This document shows positions 10,747 through 19,877 of a stretch of 64,000 bases of DNA, one piece after another; positions within the stretch are counted from its first letter, which is position 1; every line of letters starts with the position of its first letter. The notes below the pieces were generated by a model. That model did no database searches and was not told the origin of the DNA. It saw only the letters and a list, made by a program, of their open reading frames with translations. This DNA comes from Fen-1231 sp035286465 (lineage in GTDB: Bacteria; Gemmatimonadota; Gemmatimonadetes; Gemmatimonadales; Gemmatimonadaceae), in the NCBI GenBank assembly GCA_035286465.1, contig DATEDF010000046.1:14544-78543 (forward strand), read 5' to 3'. Position numbers and translations under genes: made by a program.

Positions 10747-12329
10747 CGTGCCTCCGCCAGCGCGAAGAGCAGGTCCACGTAGAACTTCTCGATCTCAGCG
10801 AGCCCGGCGATGCGCGAGCCCGCACGCGGCTCGATCACCATGTACTCGTCCGGCGCGTGCGCGCCCGAGCCGTGTCCGATGCCGCCCGCGACGAGCGGCA
10901 ACTTCAGTCGCTCGGTAAAGAGGTAATATGGCGCGCTCCCCGCGAGCCGCGGCGCGACGCTCATCGTGAGGCCGTACTTCCGGTAGACGCTGATCGCCGC
11001 CTGCACGAGCGTGCTGGTCACGGAGGTCTGCGCCGGCGGGTACCCGCCGAGTTGCCGCACCTCGAGGTCGCCGAACCCCTTTGCGGCGAGGTGACGCTTG
11101 ATGAGCGCGAGCGCGCTGTCGGGCGTCTGGTTTGGCACGAGGCGCGAATCGAGCTTCGCCGTCGCGACGTGTGGGAGAATCGTCTTCGTGCCCGGGCCGG
11201 TGTACCCGCTCCAGATCCCGTCCACGTTGAGCGTGGTGTTGAAGAGGTACTCCATCAGTGATTCGCGGCCGCTCACGCCGTTGATCCACCGCTCGACGCC
11301 GAGGGTGCGGCGCTGCATCGGTTCGCGCGCGGTCCACTGGTCGAGCATGCCATTCACGAGCCGCTGCTCTTCGTCGGACGGCGGCCGGATGGGATCGTAG
11401 TAGCCGGGCACGACGATCGTGTTGCCGTCCGGAGAGGTAAGGCTCGCGATCGCCTGCGTGAGCCGCAGCGTCGGCGAGTCGGTGATCGCCTTGAACGAGC
11501 CGTGAATCTCGGCGCGCACGGGTCCGCCGTTCGCGCCACCCTTCGCCTCCAGCTCGAAGTAAAGGATGCCCTTCACGCCCAGCGACATCGTGACGTCGCC
11601 GTTCGGGTCCTGGCCGTTGAAGGGAAAGAACACGCCGGCCGCCGTGCGCAGGCGGTCCGCGTACTTGTCAATGATCTCGGGGAAGTGAGGCGATCCGAGC
11701 TCCTCCTCCCCTTCGGCGACCACCATCAGGTTCACCGGCAAGGTGCCGCGCGCGGCGATGATCGCCTCGAGCGCGTTCAGGAAGGCGCGCTCGGGTCCTT
11801 TCTGGTTCGTCGCGCCGCGCGCCATCAGCACGCGGCCGAGCGCGTGATCCACGAGGGCGCCGTCGAACGCGTTCACCGACCAGCCCTGCGGCTCGATGGG
11901 CTGCACGTCGTACATCATGTAGACCGCGAGCGTCTTCGCCGCGCCCGCGTCGTAGTAGCCCCACACGCCGGGATGGCCGGTCGTCGGCACCAGTTCCGCT
12001 TCCTTGAAGCCCAGGCGCCGCAGGTCCGCGCGCACGAGTTCGGCCATCTCGCGAATCCCGCGGTTCTGCGCGCTGATGGAGGGCTGGCGCAGCCAGCGGC
12101 GGAGGTTCTCGACGTGCGCGCGCGTGTTGCGCTCGATGTTCGCGTACGCCGCCGCGTGGTCGCCGGCGTACGCGGCGACCCGTGCGGCGTCGAATCGCTC
12201 CGTCGTGGTGAACGCGAAGGTCGGCCGCCGCACCGCTGCCGCGCGATCGCCGGGGGCGCACGCGGCGAGGGTGAGGGCGGCGGACAGGGCGGCCGCGAGG
12301 GCGGCCGGCGAACGGGAGCGGAACAGCAT
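10743..12329 (-). CDS. M20 family metallopeptidase (dipeptidase-like) lipoprotein
   Basis: 528 residues from ATG 12329, chosen because GGAGG lies eight bases upstream; an in-frame ATG at 12353 has no such site. The signal ends in a lipobox (LAAC). The M20 fold is clear: YMMYDVQPIEPQGW, RGATNQKGPERAF and VVAEGEEELGS, then a dimerisation domain and a late GGIGHGSGAHAPDEY. Compared with classical M20 dipeptidases (YGHYDVQP and RGASDDKG), one metal-binding His is Met and the bridging Asp is Asn. The Glu-Glu pair and the late His are kept. This may define a subfamily. First gene of an operon with DUF885. Confidence 0.88.
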
Positions 12330-12605
12330 TGCTGAAACCTCCGCACGACGCATGGTGCGCGACGCTAACGTGAGAATCGAACGTCAGGAAACCCAATCAC
12401 GCTGCCGGGAGTATGGAGCGGAGTGCGGCCGTCGGCCAGCGGCGCGCCGGTGGGTCACGCGGCCACCGGCAGCAGCGGGCGCGGCTGAGTTCCCACCCCG
12501 CGGGCCGCCCGTGCGGCGGGTGAGGCGCCCGCGACGCCGGGCTCACCTCGCCAGGTTGACGCGGGGCGCGGGTCGGCTGCAGCGTTACGCCTTCGTGTGA
12601 CCGGC

Positions 12606-14063
12606 ATGGCCGGATCGCACCTTCCTCTCACGGGAGTGCTCGTGGCCGGAAACCGAGCTGTACCGCGCGTGTTCGCCCTTCTGCTTTGCGTCGCGAGCGC
12701 CGTCGCCGCGCCGGTGAGCGGCCAACCGCCGGCGCCGCCTCCGGCGCGCACCGCGCTCATCGCGCGCCTCGACTCCATCGCCGCCGCGCCGGTGAAGAGC
12801 GGCGCCATCGCGGGCCTCGCGGTGGCCGTCGTGAAGGGTCGCGACACGCTCCTCCACAAGGGCTACGGATTCGCCGACCTCGAGAACCAGGTCCCCGTCA
12901 CGCCCCAGACGGTCTTCCGCATCGGCTCCATCACCAAGCAGTTCACCTCGGCGGCCGTGATGCAGCTCGTCGAGCAGGGGAAGGTCGGGCTCGACGACGA
13001 CCTCACGAAGTACATCCCCAACTTCCCGACGCACGGCCGGCGCATCCTCGTGCGCCACCTCCTCAACCACACGTCGGGCATCCCGAGCTACACGGACATC
13101 GGCCCTCGCTTCGGAGCGGTCGCGCGACTCGACCTCGCGCGCGACTCGCTCATCGCGATTGTCGCGCCGGACTCGCTGCTGTTCGAGCCCGGCAGGTACT
13201 TCTACTACAACAACACCGGCTACTTCATGCTGGGGATGGTCCTCGAGCGTGTCACCGGAAAGAAGTACGGCGACCACCTCGCCGAACGGCTCTTCGCGCC
13301 GAACGGCCTCTCAGGGACGGTCTACTGCGACTCGCGGCGCCTCGTCCCGCGCCGGGCGCAGGGGTACGACCGCTCGCCCGCTGGGCTCGTGAACACCGCG
13401 TTCATCAGCATGGAGCTGCCGTACGCGGCGGGGTCGCTCTGCTCCACCGTCGGCGACCTCGTGGCGTGGACCGCGCGGCTTGCGGGCGGCCAGATCGTGA
13501 GCGCGGCGTCGTACCGCGAGATGACGACGCCGGTGAAGCTGCCGAGCGGGCGGTCGATGACCTACGGCTACGGACTCATGGCGGACACGCTCGCGGGGCA
13601 TCGCCTCGTGTCGCACGGCGGCGGGATCAACGGGTTCGTGTCCGACCTGCTGCACCTGCCGGACGATTCGCTGATCGTCGCCGTGCTCGCCAATACCGCG
13701 CCCGCACCGGCCTCCCAGGTCGCGAACGCCATCGCGCGCGCCGTGCTCGGCGCGCCGCCCGCGCCGGCGCCAACGCCCCCGAGGGACCTGCCCGTGAGCC
13801 CCGAGGAGCGTGCACGCTACGTGGGCGCGTACGCGCTCACCAGGCCCGATGGGACGAAGCGCGGCGTGCGCGTCTTCGAGGAGAACGGCCAGCTGATGTT
13901 TCAGCAGGACGGCCTGCCTGCGGTGAAGCTGGCGCGACAGGACGGAAACGTCTTCGCTGCGATCGGGCAGGCCCGGGTGGCGTTCGACGTGGTGAACGGC
14001 CGGGCGACGGGGTTCGTGATGGGAGGCGGGGCGCGCACGCTCGAGGCCGTGCGGAGGCCCTGA
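12606..14063 (+). CDS. Serine hydrolase of the class C beta-lactamase / penicillin-binding family
   Basis: 485 residues from ATG 12606; a GTG three codons upstream (12597) is equally possible since neither has a clear ribosome site. A signal segment (FALLLCVASAVAAP) is followed by the hydrolase domain. The catalytic SxxK is SITK (Ser108, Lys111), the second motif is YNN in FYYNNTGYFML and the third HGGG in SHGGGINGF. A small C-terminal beta domain (about 400-485) resembles the DUF3471-type tail of these enzymes. Members act as D-aminopeptidases, esterases or DD-peptidases; sequence alone does not say which. The 276-base region between it and the divergent M20 gene has GC-rich hairpins (for example 12447-12469) but no recognisable promoter. 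Confidence 0.85.
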   Translation: MAGSHLPLTGVLVAGNRAVPRVFALLLCVASAVAAPVSGQPPAPPPARTALIARLDSIAAAPVKSGAIAGLAVAVVKGRDTLLHKGYGFADLENQVPVTPQTVFRIGSITKQFTSAAVMQLVEQGKVGLDDDLTKYIPNFPTHGRRILVRHLLNHTSGIPSYTDIGPRFGAVARLDLARDSLIAIVAPDSLLFEPGRYFYYNNTGYFMLGMVLERVTGKKYGDHLAERLFAPNGLSGTVYCDSRRLVPRRAQGYDRSPAGLVNTAFISMELPYAAGSLCSTVGDLVAWTARLAGGQIVSAASYREMTTPVKLPSGRSMTYGYGLMADTLAGHRLVSHGGGINGFVSDLLHLPDDSLIVAVLANTAPAPASQVANAIARAVLGAPPAPAPTPPRDLPVSPEERARYVGAYALTRPDGTKRGVRVFEENGQLMFQQDGLPAVKLARQDGNVFAAIGQARVAFDVVNGRATGFVMGGGARTLEAVRRP

Positions 14064-14165
14064 GGCGTTCGACCGTCAGCGACGCCTGCTCCGCGAGCAC
14101 CGGCGACAACACCGCCTGTTCGACGGTTGGCATCGCCCGTGCTCCGGGTGATCCGACCGTGACGC

Positions 14166-16157
14166 TCAGCGCGGAGTGAGGCCGGCCGGACCATCCATTT
14201 CGTCCGACGGGGCCAGGCGCGAGAACCGCCGATTGGAGCGCGGGAAGTCCACCCCCATCGCGAAGCCGGTGACGGCGGCCATCGCGAGCGCCGCCATCAG
14301 CAGGGTCGGCGAGGGAGACGCGAAGCCGGCGCTCCGCGCCGACGCGGGGAGCAACGTACAGAGTGCGCCCGCGACCACTGACCCGATCGCGAGCCACTGG
14401 TATATCGGCAGTCGCGCGATCGTCGGCGTCTGGGGCTCCGCCCGGTACGACTCCTCCACGAAGCGAGCCAGGCCGCTCGCGAGCAAGTAGAGGCCGAGCA
14501 CCAGGGAGTCGGGCACGGCGAGGATGCGCGCCCGGGCGAGCAGCACCCCGATCACGAGATTGCCCGCGATGGAATAGAGCGGTGTCGCGTGAATCGGGAC
14601 GCCGGCCAGGCCCGCGAGCTGCGTCACTCGCGAACGAGGATGATGGTAGCAGATCCCCACGTGGCGCGGAGCGGGGCCGCCGTGACAGCAGCCGTTGACC
14701 AGGCACCGCACGCGCCCGAGGATCTGGATCCACGGCGCCGCGGTGGCGTACGAGGCGATCAGCGGCAGGACGGGAACGCCGGCGATTCCCGCGGTCAGAA
14801 CTCCGACGACTACGCCAAGGATGCCGCCATACCAGCCGAACGGCCGGAGCAGCTTGCTCGAGCCCTCGAGCCACTGGGCCCAGAGTCCGGCGCCGGTCAC
14901 GATGCAGACACCGACCCAGACCGCGGCCCCGAGGTGCTCGCCGTTCATCGCGGATCCGGCAACGAGAAGGCCAATCCCGGCGGCCGCCGCGGCGTACGCG
15001 CCGTGGTTGATGATCCGCACCGGGCCAACGCGCCACTCGCGCCAGGAGTTGGCCATCCGTTCCGTCGCTCGCCGTACCAGCGCCCACGATCGCTCGGGCC
15101 GCCGAACAAGGAAGAAGACCGCGACGGCCGCCGCGTCCTCCGCCAGCGTGTGCATTCCCGTCGTGAGCGTGCTCAGAATGGCGACGGTCGCCCACGTCCA
15201 GCCGGCCACGGCCCAGCTCCTCCGCCCACTCGCCCCGGCGTTCCCGGTCCAGGCGTCCGCGACGATCAGCGTCCAGACGACGTGGAACGCGGGGAATGCC
15301 GCCACTCCTCGCGATTCGCCCTGCTCGAAGGCGAGCAAGCGACCGAACGCGTTCTCCGGAACAAACGGGCGATTGGTCGCCACCACCGGGACCGCCAGCC
15401 AGCAGAGCGTGACGACGACGGTCGCAACGGCGCCGCTGATCGCGAATCGGCGGAGCCCGCTCCGCGTGCGCACCAGCAGAGGCGTCAGCGGGACCACGAC
15501 GTAGGTGCTCGCGTAGAACAGCTCGGTCCACTGGATCACCGGCCAGCGCCGCTCGAATGCGAGCGACGTGCCGAACGCGTCGGGGGGTCGTCCCATCGCC
15601 TGCACCGCGTAGTACGTCACGAGCCACGGGATCAGCACCCACGCGAACACCGCGACGCGCTGGGTGACCGTTGGCGCGTCGCCGTTTCCGCGGGGGAGCG
15701 AAAGCAACGCCGGCGCGAGCGCGTCGTCACCGAAACGTCGCCGCAGGTCGTGGCGCTCGTAGCCAAGCACCAGCGCCGCCATCGCGAGCGACACGGCCGG
15801 CGTCACCACCCAGAGTCCGCCGGCGGAGCCCGTCGCGACGGCGGCGCCGACCACGGCGAGCCCGAAGCCGAGGTAGACAGGATTGCTGATCCAGCGGAAG
15901 ACGCCGTTCCGCACGAGGCGCGGCGGCGGGAACGCGTTCATCGGGAGCCCGCCCCCGCGCGTGATGAGCTGGAGGATGCCCGTCGCCATCAGCGCCACGC
16001 CGGCGAGCGCGACGAGTGCGCCCGCGAGCGGGGCGTGCACCGGGGGAAGCGCGATTCGCGGAGAGAGGGCCGACGCCCAGACCAGGAGTCCGACCGGTAC
16101 CACCACGACGAACAGCGCGCCGTAGAGGAGCTTCGCGATTCGCCGGGCGGCCGTCAC
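14166..16157 (-). CDS. Three-part membrane protein: methyltransferase-like + PAP2-like + Lgt-like
   Basis: 663 residues, GTG start overlapping the previous TGA (GTGA). Residues 1-150 resemble isoprenylcysteine/phospholipid methyltransferases (PEMT/NnrU type), with NPVYLGFGLAVVG and YERHDLRRRFGDD. Residues 165-355 look like a PAP2/inositolphosphoryl-ceramide-synthase-type helix bundle, with FPAFHVV (288-294) and HTLAED (336-341) as the two His motifs. Residues 375-605 match prolipoprotein diacylglyceryl transferase: GRVRCLVNGCCHGG, HATPLYSIAGN, then FVEESYR and IYQWL. All three families act on membrane lipids or prenylated/acylated groups. It is last in an operon with a molybdenum hydroxylase. 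The domain calls are motif-based; the whole-protein role is unknown. Confidence 0.7.
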   Translation of the reverse strand: MTAARRIAKLLYGALFVVVVPVGLLVWASALSPRIALPPVHAPLAGALVALAGVALMATGILQLITRGGGLPMNAFPPPRLVRNGVFRWISNPVYLGFGLAVVGAAVATGSAGGLWVVTPAVSLAMAALVLGYERHDLRRRFGDDALAPALLSLPRGNGDAPTVTQRVAVFAWVLIPWLVTYYAVQAMGRPPDAFGTSLAFERRWPVIQWTELFYASTYVVVPLTPLLVRTRSGLRRFAISGAVATVVVTLCWLAVPVVATNRPFVPENAFGRLLAFEQGESRGVAAFPAFHVVWTLIVADAWTGNAGASGRRSWAVAGWTWATVAILSTLTTGMHTLAEDAAAVAVFFLVRRPERSWALVRRATERMANSWREWRVGPVRIINHGAYAAAAAGIGLLVAGSAMNGEHLGAAVWVGVCIVTGAGLWAQWLEGSSKLLRPFGWYGGILGVVVGVLTAGIAGVPVLPLIASYATAAPWIQILGRVRCLVNGCCHGGPAPRHVGICYHHPRSRVTQLAGLAGVPIHATPLYSIAGNLVIGVLLARARILAVPDSLVLGLYLLASGLARFVEESYRAEPQTPTIARLPIYQWLAIGSVVAGALCTLLPASARSAGFASPSPTLLMAALAMAAVTGFAMGVDFPRSNRRFSRLAPSDEMDGPAGLTPR

Positions 16158-16933
16158 CAGGTGACTTCCTCAAACAGTGTCCAGCCGGAATCCAGAGGCC
16201 GGCCGGCCTCGATGAGCTTCGAACGCGCGAGCTGCTTGTGCTCCCGCATCGTGCCCACGGGACCGGCGATCCGTCGTGCGAGCGCCGGAGGGAGATGCGC
16301 GAAGGCCGCGATCACCGGCCGATCCACGAGGTCGCGCGGCAGTTCGAGCCGCAGCTCGCGATCACCGCTCAGTCCCTCGAGTCCGCGCTCGGTGAGTCGG
16401 GCGTCGGGCTGCTCCCGGCCGTCCACCCAGACCCAGCGACGCTCGTGGTCGCCGCGCCACTCGATCCACACCACGGAGTGAACGGTCGAGACGTGACGGC
16501 CCCAGCGCAGCAGCCGGAACGGGAGCCGGTTCGGCGGGATCGTGAGCCGGAGGCGCTCGGCGTATCCCAGACCCGTGCTCTCGTCGCCGCCCAGCCGGAC
16601 GGTCGCGCGGGCGCGCGGCATCCGGCAGGACCATCGGAGCTGACCGGCGGTGGTGCGAAGCAGAGTCTGCTCGATCGGCGGGCTCCGGGTCTCCCATTCA
16701 CCTTCGAGGTCTATCGCGGGACACCGCCATGCGATCCGGTTGCCTTCGACGCGTGGAGATCCCACGCGCCGGATCGTGCTCACTTCGCGAACCTCGTTCT
16801 CCGCATCCTGCCGGAACGCCGAGGCGTAGCGCAGTCGAAGGGCGCCCCAGCGGAGCTGCGCCGCATAACTCACGAGCGCCACGCCGTCGTCGGTGACGAC
16901 GTCGAAGTACCACTTGACCAGAGTGAACGCCAC
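16154..16933 (-). CDS. Uncharacterised protein, possibly AttH/CrtC lipocalin-like
   Basis: 259 residues, GTG start one base after the stop of the hydroxylase large subunit; its own TGA overlaps the next GTG. It has no signal peptide. An early KWYFDVVTDDG strand and a central GYAERLRLTIPPNRLPFRLLRWGRH segment recall the AttH/carotenoid 1,2-hydratase (CrtC) superfamily, whose members add water to lipid-like double bonds. The resemblance is weak and no catalytic residue can be assigned. Its place between a molybdenum hydroxylase and a lipid-modifying membrane protein fits work on a hydrophobic substrate. This is inference. Confidence 0.4.
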   Translation of the reverse strand: MAFTLVKWYFDVVTDDGVALVSYAAQLRWGALRLRYASAFRQDAENEVREVSTIRRVGSPRVEGNRIAWRCPAIDLEGEWETRSPPIEQTLLRTTAGQLRWSCRMPRARATVRLGGDESTGLGYAERLRLTIPPNRLPFRLLRWGRHVSTVHSVVWIEWRGDHERRWVWVDGREQPDARLTERGLEGLSGDRELRLELPRDLVDRPVIAAFAHLPPALARRIAGPVGTMREHKQLARSKLIEAGRPLDSGWTLFEEVTW

Positions 16934-16934
16934 C

Positions 16935-19148
16935 TCAGCCCGTGCGGCCCATCGCCTCCTTGACCCGCGCCGGGGTCATCGGCAACTGTACCACGCGCGC
17001 GCCGACGGCGTCGAAGACCGCGTTCGCCACCACCGCGCCCATGTTAATGATTGCCGGCTCTCCCCCGCCCTGCGCCGGCAAGTCCGGCGAGTCGAGGATC
17101 ACGGTCTCGATCTTCGGTACCCACGAGAATTGCGGAAGCGTGTACGTGCCGTAGTTCTTGTCGAGCACCACGCCGTTCCTGAACCGCACCTCCTCGGCGA
17201 GCGTGTAGCCCAGCCCCATCGTGATGCAGCCTTCGATCTGCTGCTTCGCGCCCTCGGGATTGACCAGCACGCCCATGTCCTGCGCGCAGACCACGCGCAC
17301 CACCTGCACCGCTCCAGTGCTCGCGTTCACCTTCACCTCGGCCATCGCCGCCACGTAGGTGCCGGCGTCTATGCCGCACGAGACGCCAACCCCGCGCTTG
17401 CTCGGCGCGACAGCCGGCGTCCACCCGAACTTCTCCGCCGCCGCCTGCAGCACGCGCTTCATGCGCGCGTCCACGAGGTTGTTCATCCGGAACTCCACCG
17501 GGTCCACGCCCACCTTCGCCGCCAGCACGTCAATGTGCGACTCGCGGGCGAAGACATTCGCGTTGGCGCCGGGCGCGCGCCACGGGCCGATCGCGAACGG
17601 GTGCATGTTGTTGGTGTTCGCGTTCCATCCTCCGCGCACGACCGTCCGATGGTGCGGAATGGCGTAGAACTGGTCCGCGCCGCGACTGCCGGCGCCGATC
17701 ACCTCGTAGTCCCACGACACGATCTTCTTCGCGGCATCGAGTCCGGCGCGGATCTTGATCACCGTCGCCGGATCGAAGGTGTCGAAGAAGAACTCTTCGC
17801 TCCGGTCAAACACCACGCGCACGGGCTTGCCCACCGCCGCCGCGAGCCGCGCGGCCTCGATCGCCTGCGAGCTGGCGCTCTTCCCGCCGAACCCGCCGCC
17901 CACGTACGGCGTGATCACGCGCACCTTCTCCGTCGGGAGCTTGAGCGCGCGCGCCAGCGATGTCTGCAGCGGGAAGGGCGTCTGCGTGCTCGCCCACACG
18001 GTGACCTTGCCGTCGGCCGCCAGCGATGCGACCGCCGAATGTGTCTCCATCGCCGAGTGCGCGACGTAGCCCTTGAGATACTTCTGCTCGACCACCTGCG
18101 CCGCCGCCTTCTCGCCGTCGGCGACGTTCCCGCCCGAGGCCACGGCGCGGCCTTCGGGGGCCGCCTTCTCCAGGTGCGCGAAGATGTTCTGGTTGTCGAG
18201 CGTGGAGGGCGACGGCGCCCAGATGGCCTTCACCAGCTTGAGCGCCGCATCGGCCTCGTCGCGGTGCGCATGCAACACGGCGACGAGATCGCCATCCTTC
18301 ACCACGCGCACGCCCGGCGCCTTTTCGGCCGCCGAGGTGTCCACGCTCGTCAGCGTCGCGCCGTGCGCGGGCGCGCGCAGGATGCGCGCGTGCAGCGCGT
18401 CGGGCGGCATGATGTCGCCCGCGTACTTCGCTTTGCCGGTGACCTTCTCCAGGGCGTCGCGCCGAGGCGCCGACTTTCCGACGACGGTGAACTCCGACAC
18501 CTTCTCCAGCGCGGCCCTCCCTTCGAACCGCCGCTCGATGCGCTTGCCGGCGGTCAGCTCGCCGTAGCTCACGCGCTTGGCCGGAGTGGCCTTCGCAGTG
18601 ACCACGCCGTCCTTCACCTCGAGGTCGGCGGCGCTCACCTGCAGCTTCTCCGCCGCCATCTGCACCAGCACCGCTCTCGCCTCGGCGGCCGCCGCGCGCA
18701 GCACCGGCCCGAGGTTGCGCACGCTCATCGAACCGAACGTCCCCATGTCGAACGGGCAGAGATCGGTGTCACCCATCACCACGTCCACGGAGGCGAGCGG
18801 GACGTTGAGTTCTTCCGCCGCGAGCTGCGGCAGCGACGTCATCGCGCCCTGCCCCATCTCGATCTTCCCGAGCAGGACGGTCACGCGGCCGTCGGCGCCG
18901 ATGTGCAGGAACGCGTTGAAGTCGGCGGGCGGACGCTGAACACCCGCTGGATTCCACACCGGCCGAGGCATCCCCTTGGGCGGCGTGACGGCGAAAATGA
19001 CCAGCAGGCCGGAGCTGGTGAGCTTGAGGAAGTCGCGCCGGTCAACCGTCTCGACGAATCCCCATCCTTCGGGGACGATCATGGTCGTCTCCGCGGCCGC
19101 GGATGCCGGGGCGACCGGGATTGAGGCACTGTCATTGGGGCGGGTCAT
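16935..19148 (-). CDS. Molybdopterin-binding subunit of xanthine dehydrogenase/aldehyde oxidase-type hydroxylase
   Basis: 737 residues. A Tat-like RRDFLKL lies near residues 37-43, suggesting export of the folded complex together with the 2Fe-2S subunit. The cofactor domain shows VGGGFGGK, the GPWRAPGANANVF loop and QGGGEPAI, which carries the catalytic Glu of the family. The domain order and the isolated RRDFLK signal resemble isoquinoline 1-oxidoreductase beta (IorB-type) proteins. It hydroxylates an aldehyde or N-heterocycle with water as oxygen donor; substrate is unknown. The ATG overlaps the TGA of the 2Fe-2S gene. No FAD subunit is present, so electrons probably go to a cytochrome or quinone. 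Confidence 0.9.
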   Translation of the reverse strand: MTRPNDSASIPVAPASAAAETTMIVPEGWGFVETVDRRDFLKLTSSGLLVIFAVTPPKGMPRPVWNPAGVQRPPADFNAFLHIGADGRVTVLLGKIEMGQGAMTSLPQLAAEELNVPLASVDVVMGDTDLCPFDMGTFGSMSVRNLGPVLRAAAAEARAVLVQMAAEKLQVSAADLEVKDGVVTAKATPAKRVSYGELTAGKRIERRFEGRAALEKVSEFTVVGKSAPRRDALEKVTGKAKYAGDIMPPDALHARILRAPAHGATLTSVDTSAAEKAPGVRVVKDGDLVAVLHAHRDEADAALKLVKAIWAPSPSTLDNQNIFAHLEKAAPEGRAVASGGNVADGEKAAAQVVEQKYLKGYVAHSAMETHSAVASLAADGKVTVWASTQTPFPLQTSLARALKLPTEKVRVITPYVGGGFGGKSASSQAIEAARLAAAVGKPVRVVFDRSEEFFFDTFDPATVIKIRAGLDAAKKIVSWDYEVIGAGSRGADQFYAIPHHRTVVRGGWNANTNNMHPFAIGPWRAPGANANVFARESHIDVLAAKVGVDPVEFRMNNLVDARMKRVLQAAAEKFGWTPAVAPSKRGVGVSCGIDAGTYVAAMAEVKVNASTGAVQVVRVVCAQDMGVLVNPEGAKQQIEGCITMGLGYTLAEEVRFRNGVVLDKNYGTYTLPQFSWVPKIETVILDSPDLPAQGGGEPAIINMGAVVANAVFDAVGARVVQLPMTPARVKEAMGRTG

Positions 19149-19654
19149 CGGCCACCTCCCACCGTCACGGCCGAGGCCGACTCGATGGCGTCAATGATGC
19201 GAACGTGCGCGCCGCAGCGGCACAGGTGCCGCTCCATTCCCCGCACGATTTCGGCGCGCGTCGGTTTGGGATTCGCGAGCAGGAGCGCGTGCGCGCCCAG
19301 GATCATTCCCGGCGTGCAGTAGCCGCACTGGTATCCGAGGTGCTCGACGAACGCCTCCTGCACGGGCTGCAGGCGATCGCCGTCGGCGAGTCCCTCGATC
19401 GTGACGAGCTTCTTCCCCTCGACCGCGCGCATCGCGGTCGCGCACGACCGGACCGCCCTGCCGTCCATCAGCACCGTGCACGATCCGCAGTAGGCGGCGC
19501 CGCAGCCGAACTTCGTACCGGTGAGGCCGAGGTCGTCGCGGATCACCCAGAGGAGCCGGCGATCCTCGTCCACGTTGAGTGTTTTCGGGACGCCGTTGAG
19601 CGTGAAGGAGATGGGTCGCATGGGCAGGCTCGCTGTTTCGGGAGGCGGCGCCAA
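19145..19654 (-). CDS. (2Fe-2S)-binding subunit of molybdenum hydroxylase
   Basis: 169 residues if begun at TTG 19654, which has a good AGAGGAAG upstream; ATG 19621 gives a shorter protein but has no ribosome site. The plant-type ferredoxin cluster is GTKFGCGAAYCGSC with a further Cys after VRSC, and the C-terminal helical cluster is QCGYCTPGM and HLCRCG. This eight-Cys pattern is the CoxS/IorA/XdhC small subunit. It passes electrons from the molybdenum site to the outside acceptor. It is the first gene of the four-gene operon and overlaps the large subunit by four bases. Confidence 0.92.
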   Translation of the reverse strand: MAPPPETASLPMRPISFTLNGVPKTLNVDEDRRLLWVIRDDLGLTGTKFGCGAAYCGSCTVLMDGRAVRSCATAMRAVEGKKLVTIEGLADGDRLQPVQEAFVEHLGYQCGYCTPGMILGAHALLLANPKPTRAEIVRGMERHLCRCGAHVRIIDAIESASAVTVGGGR

Positions 19655-19877
19655 CGCACTTCCTCTTTGAGGGGCGGCACCAGGCGTCGCCGCACCCGTC
19701 GTCTCTCACTCTACAATGGGCCGGCCTTGAACGCCACCGCCGCCGGACGCAGGGCGCTCCACCGCCGTCGGTTACCTCAACGCGAGGACGGCGCGGAGCG
19801 GACGCATCACGGACACCACTCCGGAAGGACGCCCGTAAACCTGGCTCGCCGTGGCGGCCTCGCTATTCTTCCGGTTC

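Noticed and set aside
12447..12500. Hairpins in the M20/serine hydrolase divergent region
   Set aside because: Short GC-rich stems with no T-run and no gene end close by; probably chance in GC-rich DNA.
14064..14165. Inverted GACCGTC/GACGGTT segments between convergent genes
   Set aside because: Arms are short and far apart, without a T-run; not convincing as a terminator.
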